A stretch of DNA of 6,441 nucleotides from Chloroflexota bacterium (lineage in GTDB: Bacteria; Chloroflexota; Anaerolineae; UBA1429), in contig JAAZBY010000400.1 of NCBI GenBank assembly GCA_012513595.1, positions 1-6,441 of the forward strand, given 5' to 3'. The notes beneath the pieces were generated by a model. That model was not told the DNA's origin. It saw only the letters and a list, made by a program, of their open reading frames with translations, and searched no databases. Numbering within the stretch: position 1 is the first letter of the stretch; each line of letters starts with the position of its first letter. Shown one piece after another: positions 6,167-6,441 of this stretch. The translations under genes and the position numbers were made by a program.

Positions 6167-6203
6167 GCCGGCTAAAGCCGGCCAAAGCCGGCCGAAGCCG
6201 GCT
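6167..6203. repeat. 10-bp tandem repeat (gccggcnaaa type)
   Basis: Units gccggctaaa, gccggccaaa, gccggccgaa and a partial gccggct follow with an exact 10-nt period, about 3.7 copies. The gccggc core is itself a palindrome. The period matches one DNA helical turn. It joins REP-like copy A to the following palindromes. Confidence 0.8.
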
Positions 6204-6218
6204 CCGGAGCGTATACGC
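6201..6218. other. Two overlapping 10-bp perfect palindromes
   Basis: gctccggagc (6201-6210) and gcgtatacgc (6209-6218) are each perfect palindromes sharing the gc at 6209-6210. They could be a dimeric protein site or part of the REP-like structure; no regulated gene is visible next to them. Confidence 0.55.
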
Positions 6219-6225
6219 GTCTTGA

Positions 6226-6248
6226 GCCCCCTTTAGGGGGCGTTTCTC
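6226..6248 (+). terminator. Weak terminator-like hairpin downstream of the cluster
   Basis: gccccc (6226-6231) and gggggc (6236-6241) form a 6-bp GC stem with a tetraloop ttta, followed by gtttctc. The T-tract is short and interrupted and the hairpin is over 260 nt past the gene 4 stop, so it may just be another palindrome of the repeat field. No better intrinsic terminator was found after 5962. Confidence 0.3.
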
Positions 6249-6251
6249 GTA

Positions 6252-6294
6252 GCCAGGGGTCTTGCCTGCCCCCCGCATGGGGGGAGCCCCTGGC
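6252..6294 (-). repeat. REP-like palindromic repeat, inverted copy
   Basis: Positions 6256-6289 are the reverse complement of the core of copies A and B (ggggtcttgcctgcccccc then ggggggagccc); only the loop differs, reading cat where the complement of the other copies reads aac. The outer arms gccagggg (6252-6259) and cccctggc (6287-6294) pair with each other, unlike the gggcgggg arms of the direct copies, so the outer stem has changed on both sides while still matching. Confidence 0.8.
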
Positions 6295-6316
6295 GTCCGG
6301 ACGGCGGCAAGGCCCT

Positions 6317-6331
6317 GTACCTTCGCGGTAC
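6317..6331. other. Small hairpin in the repeat field
   Basis: gtacc (6317-6321) and ggtac (6327-6331) pair around a ttcgc loop. It is nested inside weaker complementary arms cggcg (6302-6306) and cgccg (6333-6337), suggesting a longer stem-loop between the inverted REP copy and the 12-bp hairpin. Confidence 0.5.
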
Positions 6332-6339
6332 TCGCCGCG

Positions 6340-6367
6340 GAAGTGCGGCGCCCCAGCGCCGCACTTC
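6340..6367. other. Perfect 12-bp hairpin with 4-nt loop
   Basis: gaagtgcggcgc (6340-6351) and gcgccgcacttc (6356-6367) are exact reverse complements with loop ccca. Its last base is the first base of REP-like copy B. It is the longest perfect stem in the window; no T-run follows. Confidence 0.8.
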
Positions 6368-6441
6368 TCTGAAAACAGGCTCGCCGCATCCGCCCGGGCG
6401 GGGCTCCCCCCGTTCGGGGGGCAGGCAAGACCCCGCCCTAC
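6367..6441 (+). repeat. REP-like palindromic repeat, copy B (reaches window end)
   Basis: This second copy of the 75-bp repeat lies exactly 282 bp after copy A, with 71 of 75 bases identical. The match still holds at the last base of the window, so the repeat may extend further and the 282-bp spacing could be the period of a larger tandem array. Confidence 0.8.

Noticed and set aside
6156..6428. Small minus-strand gene in the 3' flank
   Set aside because: The frame runs through palindromes and the tandem 10-mer, has no ribosome binding site that I can see, and its product is low-complexity with no recognised domain.
1..6441. Composite transposon carrying the four genes
   Set aside because: The flanking inverted repeats are suggestive, but no transposase, integrase or target-site duplication was found, so it is kept only as a question in the findings.

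Overview
The window is high-GC bacterial DNA holding four same-strand genes (about 509-5962) flanked by repeat-rich non-coding DNA. Codon third positions are strongly G/C. The GC content, the 9-nt acaggatt-type repeat arrays and the lipoprotein M1 peptidase would suit a Chloroflexota (Anaerolineae-like) genome, but no taxonomic marker gene is present, so this is inference only.

Layout. Positions 1-390 are two tandem copies of a 195-bp element, about 94% identical by manual alignment. A broken third copy starts at 391. Each copy contains acaggatt-type 9-nt arrays in both orientations around a conserved central hairpin. A plausible promoter (441-469) and a clear ribosome binding site lead into gene 1 (509-1558), a uroporphyrinogen-decarboxylase-superfamily enzyme that lacks the landmark residues of both HemE and the MtaA/CmuA methyltransferases. 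Gene 2 (1580-2971) is an NAD(P)-binding homoserine-dehydrogenase-like oxidoreductase with a C-terminal SAF domain (COG4091 type, the broad family that includes the Brucella DXR-like enzyme DRL). A 10-bp perfect hairpin separates it from gene 3 (3040-4203), an enolase-superfamily acid-sugar dehydratase closest to L-rhamnonate dehydratase, with a full set of metal and catalytic residues. Gene 4 (4232-5962) is a predicted lipoprotein M1 zinc aminopeptidase carrying an insertion of roughly 100 residues between the zinc site and the catalytic tyrosine.

The gaps (21, 68 and 28 nt) suggest one transcript. Genes 1-3 look like a small catabolic module: a dehydratase for a sugar acid, a SAF-domain dehydrogenase and a UroD-fold enzyme of unknown chemistry. 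The secreted peptidase is probably a passenger or a separate nutrient-scavenging function.

Downstream, 5979-6046 is a purine-rich tract plus acaggatt array that is an inverted copy of the sequence at 373-409, so the gene block is bracketed by inverted repeats. Positions 6085-6441 form a dense field of REP-like palindromes: a 75-bp repeat recurs exactly 282 bp later, a third core copy lies inverted between them, and several perfect hairpins fill the gaps. No transposase, integrase, RNA gene or CRISPR array was seen.
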